A stretch of 64,000 nt of DNA from Microbacterium testaceum StLB037 (GTDB lineage: Bacteria > Actinomycetota > Actinomycetes > Actinomycetales > Microbacteriaceae): NCBI RefSeq assembly GCF_000202635.1, contig NC_015125.1:2790001-2854000 (forward strand), in the 5' to 3' direction. The notes beneath the pieces were generated by a model. It was not told where the DNA came from, made no database searches, and saw nothing but the letters and a program-made list of their open reading frames with translations. The first letter of the stretch is position 1. Each line of letters opens with the position of its first letter. Shown piece by piece: positions 15,365 through 24,939 of this stretch. Made by a program: the position numbers and the translations under genes.

Positions 15365-17677
15365 TTACGCGCCCACCCGTTCCCGCTCCTCCGCCGCGGC
15401 GGTGCCGGGACGCACGAGGAGCGAGCGGGGGAGAAACCGCGACACCGCGCGTCGGATCCCCGTCGCGCGGGCGCGCAGGCCCGCACCCACGCGCGCGGCG
15501 GCCTCGGCGAGTTCCGGTCCGTTGACGGCATCTCCCGCGTTCTCGGCATAGCTCACACGCTCGATCGCCCCGCGGAGGGAGTCCACGTCGCCGGGATCGG
15601 CGCCGTGCTCCCGCACGAGGCGCTCGGCGAACTGCCGCGGCGACTCGCCCCCGGGGACCGGGATGCCGAGATCCACCGCGTCGTCCTGCACCAGCGCCCA
15701 CGCGGCCACCGGGTCCCCAGCCCGCGCAGTGGTCAGACGCGAGCGGCGTCGCAGAGCGCGCAGCGCCGCGGGGGCGCCGAGGAGCAGGAGCAGAAGAACG
15801 ATGCCCCCGGCGAGAAGAAGCCCCGGACCGATCCCGCGCGTGTCGCCGGTGGTGCCGCTGCCTTGCAGCCCCGGCCCGTCCTGGTTTCCGAGCGACGGAG
15901 CGGTCGTGGACTGCGTCTCCGGTGCCGCGCTCTGCTGATGCTGAGGGGCGTTCGGGGTCGTGTTCGTGCCGCCGGTGGTGCCCGAGGCGAAGCTGGTGGG
16001 CACGCCGAGGCTGTTGGTCGGCTCGAACGGCACCCAGCCGATGCCCTGGAAGTACACCTCGGGCCACGCGTGCAGCTGACTCGAGGTCACGGTGAAGGTG
16101 GACCGCTCCTGCCCGACCCCCGAGCTCGACATCGTGCCGGGGAGGTAGCCGACGACGATCCGCGACGGCATGTCGAGCGTGCGGGCCATGACGGCGAAGG
16201 CCGAGGCGTAGTGCACGCAGTAGCCGGTGCGCGCCTGCAGGAAGTCGGCGACGGCATCCAATCCCGCTCCGTCGAAGCCCGCCTCGACGGGGGCGTCGAG
16301 CGAGTAGCGGAAGGCGCTGCTGCGGAACCAGGTCTGCAGGTCGATCAGGGCGTCATAGGGCGACGACGCCCCCGCCGTGACCTCACGAGCCGTGTCGCCG
16401 ATGATGGCGGGGACGTCGGCGGGGAGAGCGCGCACGGCGTCGCCCAGCTCCGATCCGCCCACCGCACGCGCGCGGATCTGCTCGAGGGTCGGTCGAGGAA
16501 CGGAGGTCTGCACCGAGTAGTCCTGGTCGCGCGAGGAGCCCGCGCGCGACACGATCGTGCGGTTGTCCGGCATCCCGAGCCAGTCGCCCTGCAGACCCGT
16601 CACGGTCGTCGCGGGGGAGGGGACGGGGAGCCATGGGCTGTCGAGCTCGCCCACCGAGATGTCGGTCGTGTACTGCGCGACCGCGATGTCGGAGTCGATC
16701 GGCGGGGCCGCGAACACCGGACCGTCGTCGGGGACGTTCACGGTGTCGGCGCGGTCGGGCTGCCACACCGAGCCGTCGAAGCTCGACAGTGTGACGGCGC
16801 GCAGGTACGGCGGCGTCGGGGCGTCCGTCTGGAGCGTGAGCACGTCGACGTCGCGGGGCTGGCGCAGGTCGTTGCCGAGCTCGAGGTTGGGGTTGATGGT
16901 CGTGCCGTAGCCGCCGGTGCCGCCCGAGGCGAAGCGCAGGGCGGGTTGGGGCAGGAGCGGGGTCGCGACGACCGCCACGATCACCGCGACCGCGGCGATG
17001 CCGAGGGCCGTGGCCGAGGCCCCGCGGCCCCGGAGACGCGGACCCGCGGGGCGAGGGCGCGAGGCGGCGTGGCGCGAACGCGTGTCGACGCGGAGGAGGA
17101 ACAGGAGCGCCGCAGCGAGGAGGACGAAGGCGGTCACGTCGACGTCGGCCGGAATCGCGATCGTCGGGATGAGCGAGACCGCGACCAGTCCCACGCCGGC
17201 GAGCAGCGGCATCCGGGCGGTGAGGACGACGTGGTCCAGGACGACGGCGAGGCCACCGATCGCGGCGACCAGCACGAACGCGAGCCCTACGCCGGGTGCG
17301 ACCGGCGCGACGCCGGTGCGGATCTCCTCGGATGCCGCGGCGACGAGGCTCGGGACCGTGCTCACCGTCGCGGGGCTCGGGATGATCCACAGCACGGCCG
17401 TCGCGCGGCCGAACATGGCCGTGAGGGCGAAGAGCCAGATGCCGACCTCGAGCAGGGTCGCGACCAGCGCCGGGAGGTGGAGCAGGCGTGCCGCGAGGCC
17501 CGCACCGAGTATCGCCGCCGTCAGGAAGGCGGCCTGGACCGTCCACGACCCCGTCTGCATGACCGAGAAGACGGGCAGCAGGGCCGCGGCGATCGCGGCG
17601 AAGAGGCCCAGCGTCAACAGCGACGCGTCGCGGCGGCGTCGAGGCGTGCGGAGCACGGTCACGTCACCGGCCGACAT
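15365..17677 (-). CDS. TgpA-type membrane transglutaminase-like protein
   Basis: About 770 residues. The N-terminal third has several membrane helices. The extracellular middle carries the transglutaminase core, with Cys487 in TGYCVHYASA and His536 in SSQLHAWPEVY, then WVPFEPTN with Glu where Asp is classic. Another helix at about 640-660 and a cytoplasmic DUF4129-like tail follow. I start at the ATG at 17675-17677, which overlaps the DUF58 stop by 14 bp and has AGGGGG upstream. The MoxR-DUF58-transglutaminase trio is widespread in actinobacteria. It is thought to act in folding or cross-linking of envelope proteins, but its substrate is unknown. Confidence 0.9.
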   Translation of the reverse strand: MSAGDVTVLRTPRRRRDASLLTLGLFAAIAAALLPVFSVMQTGSWTVQAAFLTAAILGAGLAARLLHLPALVATLLEVGIWLFALTAMFGRATAVLWIIPSPATVSTVPSLVAAASEEIRTGVAPVAPGVGLAFVLVAAIGGLAVVLDHVVLTARMPLLAGVGLVAVSLIPTIAIPADVDVTAFVLLAAALLFLLRVDTRSRHAASRPRPAGPRLRGRGASATALGIAAVAVIVAVVATPLLPQPALRFASGGTGGYGTTINPNLELGNDLRQPRDVDVLTLQTDAPTPPYLRAVTLSSFDGSVWQPDRADTVNVPDDGPVFAAPPIDSDIAVAQYTTDISVGELDSPWLPVPSPATTVTGLQGDWLGMPDNRTIVSRAGSSRDQDYSVQTSVPRPTLEQIRARAVGGSELGDAVRALPADVPAIIGDTAREVTAGASSPYDALIDLQTWFRSSAFRYSLDAPVEAGFDGAGLDAVADFLQARTGYCVHYASAFAVMARTLDMPSRIVVGYLPGTMSSSGVGQERSTFTVTSSQLHAWPEVYFQGIGWVPFEPTNSLGVPTSFASGTTGGTNTTPNAPQHQQSAAPETQSTTAPSLGNQDGPGLQGSGTTGDTRGIGPGLLLAGGIVLLLLLLGAPAALRALRRRSRLTTARAGDPVAAWALVQDDAVDLGIPVPGGESPRQFAERLVREHGADPGDVDSLRGAIERVSYAENAGDAVNGPELAEAAARVGAGLRARATGIRRAVSRFLPRSLLVRPGTAAAEERERVGA

Positions 17678-18908
17678 CCGCGAGCCCCCTCTCGGTCGCG
17701 TCGGACCATGCGCTCGCGATGTCTCCGCCCGGGCGCACGTTCGCCACGCGCCATCCCGCGGCACGCGCGGGCTCGAGGTCGGCGTGGGACGAGACCATGA
17801 TCATGATCGGCAGGGCCGAGCGCTGCGCGAACGCTCCGGGCTCGAGCGCGTGATCGCGTGCGGGATCGGCGGTGATCACGACGACGGGTCCCATCATGAC
17901 CGCGGCGGACGCGGGGATCACCCGAGCGGAAGAACCCTCGGCGCGCGCGGTGATCGCGGCGAAGGAGGCCGCGAGAGCCCGCGCCTCCGCGTCTTCGCCG
18001 CCGTCGACGGGATCGGCGAGCAGCTCACCATCGCTGTCGACGACATCGACGGTGTAGCCCTCGTGCACGAGTCGGGCGACCGCGGACACGCACGCCGAGA
18101 CCGCGGTCTCGAAGGCGAGGTCGCGCCCCGCCGCCTCAGCCGCGGCCGGGGACCACCGCGACAGTGCGCGATCGAACACCACGGTGGCGGCGGGACTGGA
18201 CTCCTGCTCCTCCTGGCGCACCATGAGCGTGTCGCGGTGGGCCGTCGCCCGCCAGTGGATGCGTCGCATCGAGTCGCCGCGCGCGTAGGGACGCGCAACG
18301 AGGTTGTCCAGGCCCTGCCCGAGTTGCAGCGCCGCCGACTGCCGCGTGCCGCCCGCCTCGCCTCCGGTCGGCGGGAGGGGCGGGAGGTCGACGATCGCGG
18401 GCGCGACGGTGACGGGGGAGGGGCGGCCCAGCGCGAACCGACGTCGGACGAGGCCGAACGGATCGGTCGTGATGACCTCGAGGGGACCGAGGGCGTGCAC
18501 GCCGCGCTCGTGGCCGACGACCTCGTACCGCAGTTCGACGGGCACGGTGTCGCGGCCGAGTGCCGACGAGGTCGCCGGGAAGACACCGCTCGCGTGCCCG
18601 CGGAGGCCCGCGGGCAGGGCGTCGGCCCACCGGCCGGGGGCGGTCGGCAGAGCCGTCTGCAGGCCGACGCGCACGACGACCTCGGCACGGGCGCCGACGT
18701 CGGTGACGTCCGGGCTGACCGTGCGGGTCACGCGATCCGTGCGCCGGGCGATCACGAGGGTGGTGGCTGCGGTCACGAGGAGGGCGGTCATGAGGACGCC
18801 GAAGTACATCAGTTCCGGGATGCCGGCCCGCTGGGCGATCACGAGAGACGCGCCCGCGAGAACCGCGGCACCGCTGCCCCGCAGGGTCAACGGCCACCAA
18901 CGTCTCAT
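17664..18908 (-). CDS. DUF58-domain membrane protein
   Basis: The 414-residue protein has two N-terminal membrane helices (about 10-55), a beta-rich region, and the DUF58 hallmark YARGDSMRRIHWRATAHRD. The VWA-like domain that follows has the VVFDRALSRW strand, though a complete metal-ion-dependent adhesion site is not obvious. It is the middle gene of the MoxR-DUF58-transglutaminase operon, 7 bp after the MoxR gene and overlapping the next. In related systems the MoxR ATPase is thought to act on the VWA-like partner; that is known for few members. Confidence 0.9.
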   Translation of the reverse strand: MRRWWPLTLRGSGAAVLAGASLVIAQRAGIPELMYFGVLMTALLVTAATTLVIARRTDRVTRTVSPDVTDVGARAEVVVRVGLQTALPTAPGRWADALPAGLRGHASGVFPATSSALGRDTVPVELRYEVVGHERGVHALGPLEVITTDPFGLVRRRFALGRPSPVTVAPAIVDLPPLPPTGGEAGGTRQSAALQLGQGLDNLVARPYARGDSMRRIHWRATAHRDTLMVRQEEQESSPAATVVFDRALSRWSPAAAEAAGRDLAFETAVSACVSAVARLVHEGYTVDVVDSDGELLADPVDGGEDAEARALAASFAAITARAEGSSARVIPASAAVMMGPVVVITADPARDHALEPGAFAQRSALPIMIMVSSHADLEPARAAGWRVANVRPGGDIASAWSDATERGLADVGR

Positions 18909-18915
18909 CGGGTGC

Positions 18916-19962
18916 TCACACTCGCGAGGCGAGCGGGACGCGCACGCTCGCGGCGATGCGCTCGAGCGCCTCGGACACCACGACGGCGCCCGCGCGACCG
19001 CCCGCGGCGGAGCGGTTCGCGATGAGCCGGTGGCCGAAGACCGGGTTCAGCAGAGACGTGAGATCGTCCGGGATGACGTACGAACGCCCGTCGAGGGCCG
19101 CACGCACCTTGGCCGCCCGGACCAGCTGCAGCGTGGCGCGCGGGCTCGCGCCGAGACGGATGTCGGGGTGGCTGCGGGTGGCCTGCGCCAACGCCACCAC
19201 GTACTCCTCGAGCGCCGGGGCGACGTGGACCCCGCGGGCCCACGCGATCATCGCGGTGACCTGGCGTCCCGTCACCACCGGCTCGATCGCGTCGAGAGGA
19301 TTCACGACATCGCGCTGACGCAGCATGAGCGCCTCGGCGGCGGGGTCGGGGTACCCCATCGAGATGCGCAGCAGGAAGCGGTCGCGCTGCGCCTCGGGGA
19401 GCGCGTACGTGCCCTCCATCTCGAGCGGGTTCTGGGTCGCGACGACGAGGAACGGCGAGGGCAGCACGTGGGTGCGCCCGTCGATCGTGACCTGGCGCTC
19501 CTCCATCGCCTCGAGCAACGACGACTGCGTCTTGGGGGAGGAGCGGTTGATCTCGTCGGCGATGACGATGTTCGCGAACACCGCACCCTGGGTGAACTCG
19601 AAATGCCGCGTGACCGGGTTGAAAACGGAGACGCCGGTGATGTCGCCGGGCAGCAGGTCGGGCGTGAACTGGATGCGGCGCACGTCGGCGTCCACGGTCG
19701 CGGCCAGCGCGCGGGCGAGCATCGTCTTGCCGACGCCGGGGACGTCCTCGATGAGCAGGTGCCCCTCGGCGAGGAGGGCGATGAGAGCGCTCTGCACGGC
19801 TTCGGGCTTGCCGTCGATGACACCGGAGATGGATGCCGTGATCCGACCCGTCAGCCGGGCGAACGCGTCCGCGGTGAGCGGTTCGTCGCTTCCCGCGCGG
19901 GCGGGGGCGGTGTCGGTGCGGCGGAGTCGCGATGCCGCCTCGGGCGTGGCCGTCTCGTCCAT
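18916..19962 (-). CDS. MoxR-family AAA+ ATPase
   Basis: About 348 residues. Walker A is GVGKTML and Walker B is IVIADEINRSSPKTQSSLLEAMEE, the classic MoxR wording, followed by the sensor 1 VVATQNP and arginine-finger region EAQRDRFLLR. I chose the ATG at 19960-19962, with GAGGG 6 bases upstream. It is a chaperone-like ATPase working with the VWA-type protein encoded next. The first 35 residues are a variable acidic extension. It diverges from the ROK kinase gene over a 162-bp promoter region. Confidence 0.93.
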   Translation of the reverse strand: MDETATPEAASRLRRTDTAPARAGSDEPLTADAFARLTGRITASISGVIDGKPEAVQSALIALLAEGHLLIEDVPGVGKTMLARALAATVDADVRRIQFTPDLLPGDITGVSVFNPVTRHFEFTQGAVFANIVIADEINRSSPKTQSSLLEAMEERQVTIDGRTHVLPSPFLVVATQNPLEMEGTYALPEAQRDRFLLRISMGYPDPAAEALMLRQRDVVNPLDAIEPVVTGRQVTAMIAWARGVHVAPALEEYVVALAQATRSHPDIRLGASPRATLQLVRAAKVRAALDGRSYVIPDDLTSLLNPVFGHRLIANRSAAGGRAGAVVVSEALERIAASVRVPLASRV

Positions 19963-20124
19963 GGCATCCCTCGTGTCGCTGGGCGGGGCTGATCGTTGCC
20001 GCCGTGACCTGATCGTAACCTGCGTCTTCACCCCCGGGGCCGTCGGACGCCGGTGCACAGGCGTCACTCGGCGGATACACCGGCCCCTAGGATCGGGGAG
20101 CGTTGGTCCTATCGAGGAGCGCGC

Positions 20125-21057
20125 ATGTCCGATGCCACCCCGTCCCTGCCCCCCTACACGCACGTCCTCGCCGTCGATATCGGCGGGACGAAGGTCGATG
20201 CCGCCGTCGTGTCGATCGCCGGCGAGGTGGTCCGCGAGAGCGTGACCCGCCGTCCCACCGGCCGCGAGAGCGATCGCGAGACCCTCGCGCGGAACGTGCG
20301 CGAGGCCGCGGAAGCGGCGCTCGCGGCGGTGCCCGACCTCTCGGTGGGGGCGGTCGGCGTCGGCAGCGCCGGACCGGTCGACCTGCCCTCGCGCACCGTC
20401 TCGCCGCTGAACCTCCCGCTGGCGGCGGGTCTCCCGGTCGACGAGGTGCTGGGCGGCCTCGTCGACGGTCCCCTCTCGCTCGCTCTCGACGGCACGTGCA
20501 TCGCGCTCGCCGAACACTGGCGCGGCGCCCTGCTCGGATGCCGGAACGCCCTCGCGATCGTCGTCTCCACCGGCGTCGGCGGCGGGTTCGTCCTGGACGG
20601 GCGTCCGATGGGCGGGGCGAGCGGCAACGCGGGCCACCTCGGGCAGACGTTCGTGCGCACGATCCACGACGGCGAGGTCGTGGCATCCACCCTTGAAGCC
20701 GTCGCCGCCGGCCCCGGCACGGTGACGTGGGCGCAGAGCCAGGGCTGGGTGGGCGAGACCGGGCTCGACCTCGCCGCGTCCTACCGCGCGGGCGATGAGA
20801 TCGCGACCGCCGCCGTGGCGCGCTCGGCGACCGCGGTCGGTCAGGCGATCGCCGCGGCGGCGACCCTCTGCGACCTCGAGGCCGTCGCGATCGCCGGCGG
20901 GTTCTCGCAGGTGGCCGACGACTACATCGATCAGGTGCGCGTGGCCGCGCAGGCGGCATCCGTCCACGAGTACGCGCGCCGGTGCCGCATCACCGGCTCG
21001 GGTCTCGACGGCGACGGGCCGCTCCTGGGGGCCGCTGCCCTCGCCCTGCGCGCCTGA
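20125..21057 (+). CDS. ROK-family sugar kinase
   Basis: The 310-residue protein starts with the ATP-binding loop LAVDIGGTKVDAAVV and has the second phosphate motif STGVGGGFVLDG. The ROK signature follows around GASGNAGHLGQ, where His would be a conserved zinc or active-site ligand. The usual CxCGxxGC zinc cluster is missing, unlike many glucokinases. It has no DNA-binding domain, so it is a kinase rather than a repressor. GAGGAG lies 5 bases before the ATG. Its substrate is probably a hexose or N-acetylhexosamine. A TAGGAT -10-like box lies at 20088-20093. Confidence 0.88.
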   Translation: MSDATPSLPPYTHVLAVDIGGTKVDAAVVSIAGEVVRESVTRRPTGRESDRETLARNVREAAEAALAAVPDLSVGAVGVGSAGPVDLPSRTVSPLNLPLAAGLPVDEVLGGLVDGPLSLALDGTCIALAEHWRGALLGCRNALAIVVSTGVGGGFVLDGRPMGGASGNAGHLGQTFVRTIHDGEVVASTLEAVAAGPGTVTWAQSQGWVGETGLDLAASYRAGDEIATAAVARSATAVGQAIAAAATLCDLEAVAIAGGFSQVADDYIDQVRVAAQAASVHEYARRCRITGSGLDGDGPLLGAAALALRA

Positions 21058-21121
21058 CCCGCTTCCGGTCGATCCGTTCGCGCCTGCGCTCCCGCTCGTG
21101 CCCGCGCCCCGGCCGGTGAGG

Positions 21122-21187
21122 GGAGGAGATTCGGGGAACGGAGGAGGGATGCCGCGAGAGCTGCCCTCCCTTCCTGGTTTCTCCTCC
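21122..21187 (+). terminator. GGAGGAGA/TCTCCTCC hairpin after the ROK kinase
   Basis: GGAGGAGA (21122-21129) pairs with TCTCCTCC (21180-21187), and an inner GGAGGAGGG/CCCTCCCTTCC pairing extends the stem. It opens with GGGAGGAGATTCGGG, the same 15-mer as at 10339. It lies 65 bp after the kinase stop, suggesting that the kinase and the next ROK gene are separate transcripts. A TACGCT -10-like box for the repressor is at 21252-21257. Confidence 0.5.
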
Positions 21188-21302
21188 GCTCACCGGGCGG
21201 TCGCGCCGCGCCCCCGCGCGCGAGGCGGCGGGGACGGCGGGGCCGCGGGCGTACGCTGAGCGGGGGTCCGCGTCGCGGGCCGACGAGCGAGAGCGAGGAG
21301 CG

Positions 21303-22508
21303 ATGCGGACGGGGTCGAACCTGCCGGCTGTCGGCGAGTACAACCAGACCCTCGTGCTCGACCTGATCCGCCGCGCACCCGAGGGCCTCAGTCGCGTCGA
21401 ACTGTCGGCGCGCACGGGACTCAGCGCGCAGACCCTCAGCAACGTCACGCGCCGTCTCGCCGACGAGGGCCTCATCGTCGAGGCGGGCAAGGTCATCTCG
21501 GGCCCGGGCAAGCCCCGGACCCTGTTGAAGCTCGAGCCTCGCTCGCGCTTCGCGGTCGGGGTGCACCTCGACCCGGTCGTCGACACGATCGTCGTGGTCG
21601 ACATGGCCGGCGACGTCGTGGCCCACGACGAGATCCCGCGCCGACACGGCGCCGCCCCGGACCAGCTCGTCGACGATGTCCGCGCGGCGGTCGATCGCAT
21701 CCTCGCGGATGCCGACATCCCGCGTCCGCTCGTGCTCGGGGTCGGCGTGGCCGCCCCGGGACCTTTCGACGCGCGCGGGGGGCGTCTGCTGGATCCGCCC
21801 CTTCTGCCCGCGTGGCATAACGTGCACGTCCGCGAAGACCTCGGTGCCGCCACCGGCCTCCCCGTGATCGTCGAGAAGGACGTGACCGCCGCGATGGTCG
21901 GCGAGATGTGGTTCGACCGCTCCGACGCGCTGACCGACGCGATGTTCCTGTACTACGGCGCCGGCGTCGGTCTCGGGGTCGCGATCTCGGGCTCTCCCGT
22001 GCGCGGCCGCACCGGCAACGCGGGCGGAATCGCGCACGTGGTCGTCGATCCGGACGGCCCGGCCTGCGAGTGCGGGTCGCGCGGATGCCTCGGTGTCTCG
22101 ATCGAGCCGCGCACCCTCCTCGCCGAGGCGGGATACGCGCCCACCGACACGGGCGATTCCCGTCCCGACCTGGACCGTCTGGTGCGGGATGCCGCGGGCG
22201 GCGGCGTGCGCGCCCGCGCCGTGCTGCACCGCGCGGGGGAGCGCATCGCGCGGGCGCTCGTGGTGACGAACAACCTCCTCGACGTCGACGAGGTCGTGCT
22301 CGGGGGACCGGTGTGGGAGCGTCTGGCCGCGGTGCTCGTGGACACGGTCATCGCTCGCGTCGCCGCCGACCCGGTGTCCACCGCGACGCGGGGGATCACC
22401 GTGCGCCTGTCGCGCGTGGGCGCCGATGTCGCCGCCGTCGGCGCGGCCTGCCTCATGCTGGACGGCGCTTTCGCGGCGCGACCGGCCCGCATGATGATCG
22501 CGATCTGA
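21303..22508 (+). CDS. ROK-family transcriptional repressor
   Basis: The 401-residue protein has an N-terminal winged helix (residues 15-65: LVLDLIRRAPEGLSRVELSARTGLSAQTLSNVTRRL, quoted here in part as its recognition helix SAQTLSNVTRRL). A ROK sugar-binding domain follows, with GVAAPGPF, YYGAGVGLGVAI and the zinc motif CECGSRGCLG. It is the NagC/XylR/Mlc type, whose DNA binding is relieved by a sugar. GAGGAG precedes the ATG. It stands directly before the mannoside importer and alpha-mannosidase operon and is its most likely regulator. Confidence 0.92.
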   Translation: MRTGSNLPAVGEYNQTLVLDLIRRAPEGLSRVELSARTGLSAQTLSNVTRRLADEGLIVEAGKVISGPGKPRTLLKLEPRSRFAVGVHLDPVVDTIVVVDMAGDVVAHDEIPRRHGAAPDQLVDDVRAAVDRILADADIPRPLVLGVGVAAPGPFDARGGRLLDPPLLPAWHNVHVREDLGAATGLPVIVEKDVTAAMVGEMWFDRSDALTDAMFLYYGAGVGLGVAISGSPVRGRTGNAGGIAHVVVDPDGPACECGSRGCLGVSIEPRTLLAEAGYAPTDTGDSRPDLDRLVRDAAGGGVRARAVLHRAGERIARALVVTNNLLDVDEVVLGGPVWERLAAVLVDTVIARVAADPVSTATRGITVRLSRVGADVAAVGAACLMLDGAFAARPARMMIAI

Positions 22509-22572
22509 CGGCCGTTCACCCGTCTCACAGCGTCCCGTAGCCGGATCGTTATCGCGCGCGGTGGGAGACGAC

Positions 22573-22601
22573 TTGCCGAGTTAGTCCATTTGATTTATAA
22601 A
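22573..22601 (+). promoter_or_regulatory. Sigma-70-type promoter of the mannoside operon
   Basis: TTGCCG (22573-22578) and TATAAA (22596-22601) are 17 bp apart, the best consensus promoter in the window. The spacer (TTAGTCCATTTGATT) is unusually AT-rich for this DNA and is a natural place for the ROK repressor to bind. The ATG of the binding protein is 45 nt downstream. Confidence 0.75.
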
Positions 22602-22645
22602 AGGTTCTGGCGACGCGGTGTCTCCACCCGAGCAAAGGAGCTTCC

Positions 22646-24004
22646 ATGAAGAAACTGACGATGGCGGGCGGTCTTCTGACCGCCACGGCCCTGACCGTGG
22701 CCCTGGCCGGCTGCTCCGGCGGAAGCGGGGGAGCGGGCGACGCGAACACCATCCGTGTGGCGTACCAGACCACGGCGACGTTCAACCAGATGCAGACGCT
22801 GATGGAGAACGCGAAGAAGGAGTACGAGGCGGCGCACAAAGGCGTGACCGTCGAACTCGTCCCGATCCAGGCCGAGGGCGCCGATTACTACACGAAGCTC
22901 GCGCTGATGAACAAGTCGGCGAGCACCGCTCCGGACGTGCAGTACGAAGACACGTTCAAGATCCAGTCCGACGCGGCCGCCGGCTACCTGCTGCCCCTGG
23001 ACGACTACCTCGCGAAGTGGGACGACTGGTCGCAGTTCGCCGAGGGGGCCAAGCAGGCCGGTCTGGGCCCCGACGGCAAGACCTACGGCGTCTCGCTCGG
23101 AACCGACACCCGCGGCCTCTGGTACAACAAGGAGATCTTCGCCAAGGCCGGCATCTCGGTGCCGTGGCAGCCCAAGACCTGGGCCGACGTGCTCTCGGCC
23201 GCCGAGAAGGTCAAGGCCGCCGATCCCGACGTCATCCCGATCAACGTCTACTCGGGTAAGACCGCCGGCGAGGCGGCATCCATGCAGGGTCTCGAGATGC
23301 TCCTCTACGGCACCGAGGACACCCTGTACGACACCTCCGCGAAGAAGTGGGTCGTCGGCAGCCAGGGCTTCAAGGACTCGCTGCAGTTCGTCTCGGACGT
23401 CTACCAGGGCGGCCTCGGCCCGTCGCTGCAGCAGGCGCTCGACCCCAACATCTTCACGAGCGTCACGGCGGACTGGCTGCCCTCGAGCAAGCTGGCGATC
23501 GCGCTGGACGGCTCGTGGCAGTCGGCCGCCTGGGTCGAGGGCGGCACCGCCGCGTGGCCCGCGTGGAGCGACACCCTCGGTATCGCCGCGATGCCGACGC
23601 AGAAGGGTCAGGCTCCCGGCACGACGAGCATGTCGGGCGGATGGACCCTCGCGATCGGCAAGAACACCAAGAACGCCGACGCGGCGTGGGACTTCCTCTC
23701 GACCGCGGTGAACAAGGACAACGCCACCGCGTACAACATCGACAACAGCCAGATCGCGGTGCGCGCCGACGTCGCGCAGTCCAGCGAGTACCTCGACGCG
23801 AACCCGAGCTTCAAGACCTTCTCGAGCTTCGTCGACACGACCCACTTCCGCCCGGCGACCGAGGACTACGACAAGATCTCGAACCAGATCCAGGTCGCGA
23901 TGGAAGCGGTCATGACCGGCCAGTCGAGCGTCGATGACGCCGCGGCCGCCTACGACCAGGCCGTCATCGGCATCGTCGGCGAAGAGAACACCCAGAAGGG
24001 CTGA
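22646..24004 (+). CDS. Sugar ABC transporter substrate-binding lipoprotein
   Basis: The 452-residue protein begins with a lipoprotein signal ending in LAGC, lipidated at Cys23. The mature part is a family 1 extracellular solute-binding protein (MalE-like): FNQMQTLMENAKKEYEAAHKGVTVELVP, LGTDTRGLWYNKEIFAKAGI and MSGGWTLAIGKNTK (each a separate stretch). AAAGGAG precedes the ATG. The first gene of the operon, it is followed by two permeases and an alpha-mannosidase. The ligand is therefore probably a mannose-containing oligosaccharide, inferred from context. Confidence 0.92.
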   Translation: MKKLTMAGGLLTATALTVALAGCSGGSGGAGDANTIRVAYQTTATFNQMQTLMENAKKEYEAAHKGVTVELVPIQAEGADYYTKLALMNKSASTAPDVQYEDTFKIQSDAAAGYLLPLDDYLAKWDDWSQFAEGAKQAGLGPDGKTYGVSLGTDTRGLWYNKEIFAKAGISVPWQPKTWADVLSAAEKVKAADPDVIPINVYSGKTAGEAASMQGLEMLLYGTEDTLYDTSAKKWVVGSQGFKDSLQFVSDVYQGGLGPSLQQALDPNIFTSVTADWLPSSKLAIALDGSWQSAAWVEGGTAAWPAWSDTLGIAAMPTQKGQAPGTTSMSGGWTLAIGKNTKNADAAWDFLSTAVNKDNATAYNIDNSQIAVRADVAQSSEYLDANPSFKTFSSFVDTTHFRPATEDYDKISNQIQVAMEAVMTGQSSVDDAAAAYDQAVIGIVGEENTQKG

Positions 24005-24006
24005 CC

Positions 24007-24939
24007 GTGACCGCCCTGGCTCAGACCGGGGCGACCGGCACCGGCCGGGGGTCGCGCGCGAGAGCGCGCGGCCTCCGGTCCTCGGCCCGGGCGCTCCCTC
24101 TCCTGCCGGCAGCCCTGCTGCTGGCGATCTTCCTGCTCGGCCCGATCCTCGTGTCGCTGTGGGGCTCGCTCACCAACGCCACCCTCTCCGGTTCGACGGC
24201 CGTGGCGAGCGAGTTCATCGGCTTCGACAACTACACGCAGCTGTTCAAGGCGCCTGACTTCCCCGTCTCGGTGATCAACACGATCGTCTTCGTGTTCTTC
24301 TCCGCGGTGATCGGTCAGAACATCCTCGGGCTGGCCCTCGCCCTCATGATGCGCTCGGGCAACCGGATCGTCACCGCGGTCGTCGGCACGATCGTCGTGA
24401 CCGCGTGGGTCCTTCCCGAGATCGTCGCCGCGTTCGCGGCCTACGCCTTCTTCCGTGACAACGGCACGCTGAACGCGATCCTCGCCGTCTTCGGCCTCGA
24501 CCCCGTCAGCTGGCTGTTCACGATGCCGGTGCTGATGGTCATCATCGCCAACATCTGGCGCGGAACCGCGTTCTCGATGATGGTCTACTCGGCCGCCCTC
24601 GCCGACGTGCCGCCGGAGATCACCGAGGCTGCCGAGGTCGACGGGGCCAGCGGCATCAAGCGCCTCTTCTTCATCACGATCCCCATGATCCGCTCGACCA
24701 TCGGCACCAACTCGATGATCGTCACGCTGCAGACCCTCTCGGTCTTCACGCTCATCTTCGTCATGACCGGCGGCGGCCCCGGCAACAAGAGCACGACGCT
24801 GCCGATCCTCGCCTACCAGCAGGGTCTGAAGTTCGGCGAGCTCGGCTACGGCACGGCGATCGCCACGATCATGCTGCTCATCGGCGCGATCTTCTCGTTC
24901 TTCTACGTCCGCGCGCTGCGCGAGGAGGTCTCGTCATGA
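24007..24939 (+). CDS. Sugar ABC transporter permease (MalF-type)
   Basis: 310 residues with a long basic N-terminus (1-33) and six membrane helices. The cytoplasmic EAA loop, EAAEVDGASGIKRLFFITIP, docks the ATPase. The GTG start follows the binding-protein stop by 2 bp, and the stop overlaps the next permease gene (ATGA). The pair forms the membrane channel of a carbohydrate importer. No ATPase gene is in this operon, so a shared MsiK-type ATPase elsewhere is expected. Confidence 0.92.
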   Translation: MTALAQTGATGTGRGSRARARGLRSSARALPLLPAALLLAIFLLGPILVSLWGSLTNATLSGSTAVASEFIGFDNYTQLFKAPDFPVSVINTIVFVFFSAVIGQNILGLALALMMRSGNRIVTAVVGTIVVTAWVLPEIVAAFAAYAFFRDNGTLNAILAVFGLDPVSWLFTMPVLMVIIANIWRGTAFSMMVYSAALADVPPEITEAAEVDGASGIKRLFFITIPMIRSTIGTNSMIVTLQTLSVFTLIFVMTGGGPGNKSTTLPILAYQQGLKFGELGYGTAIATIMLLIGAIFSFFYVRALREEVSS

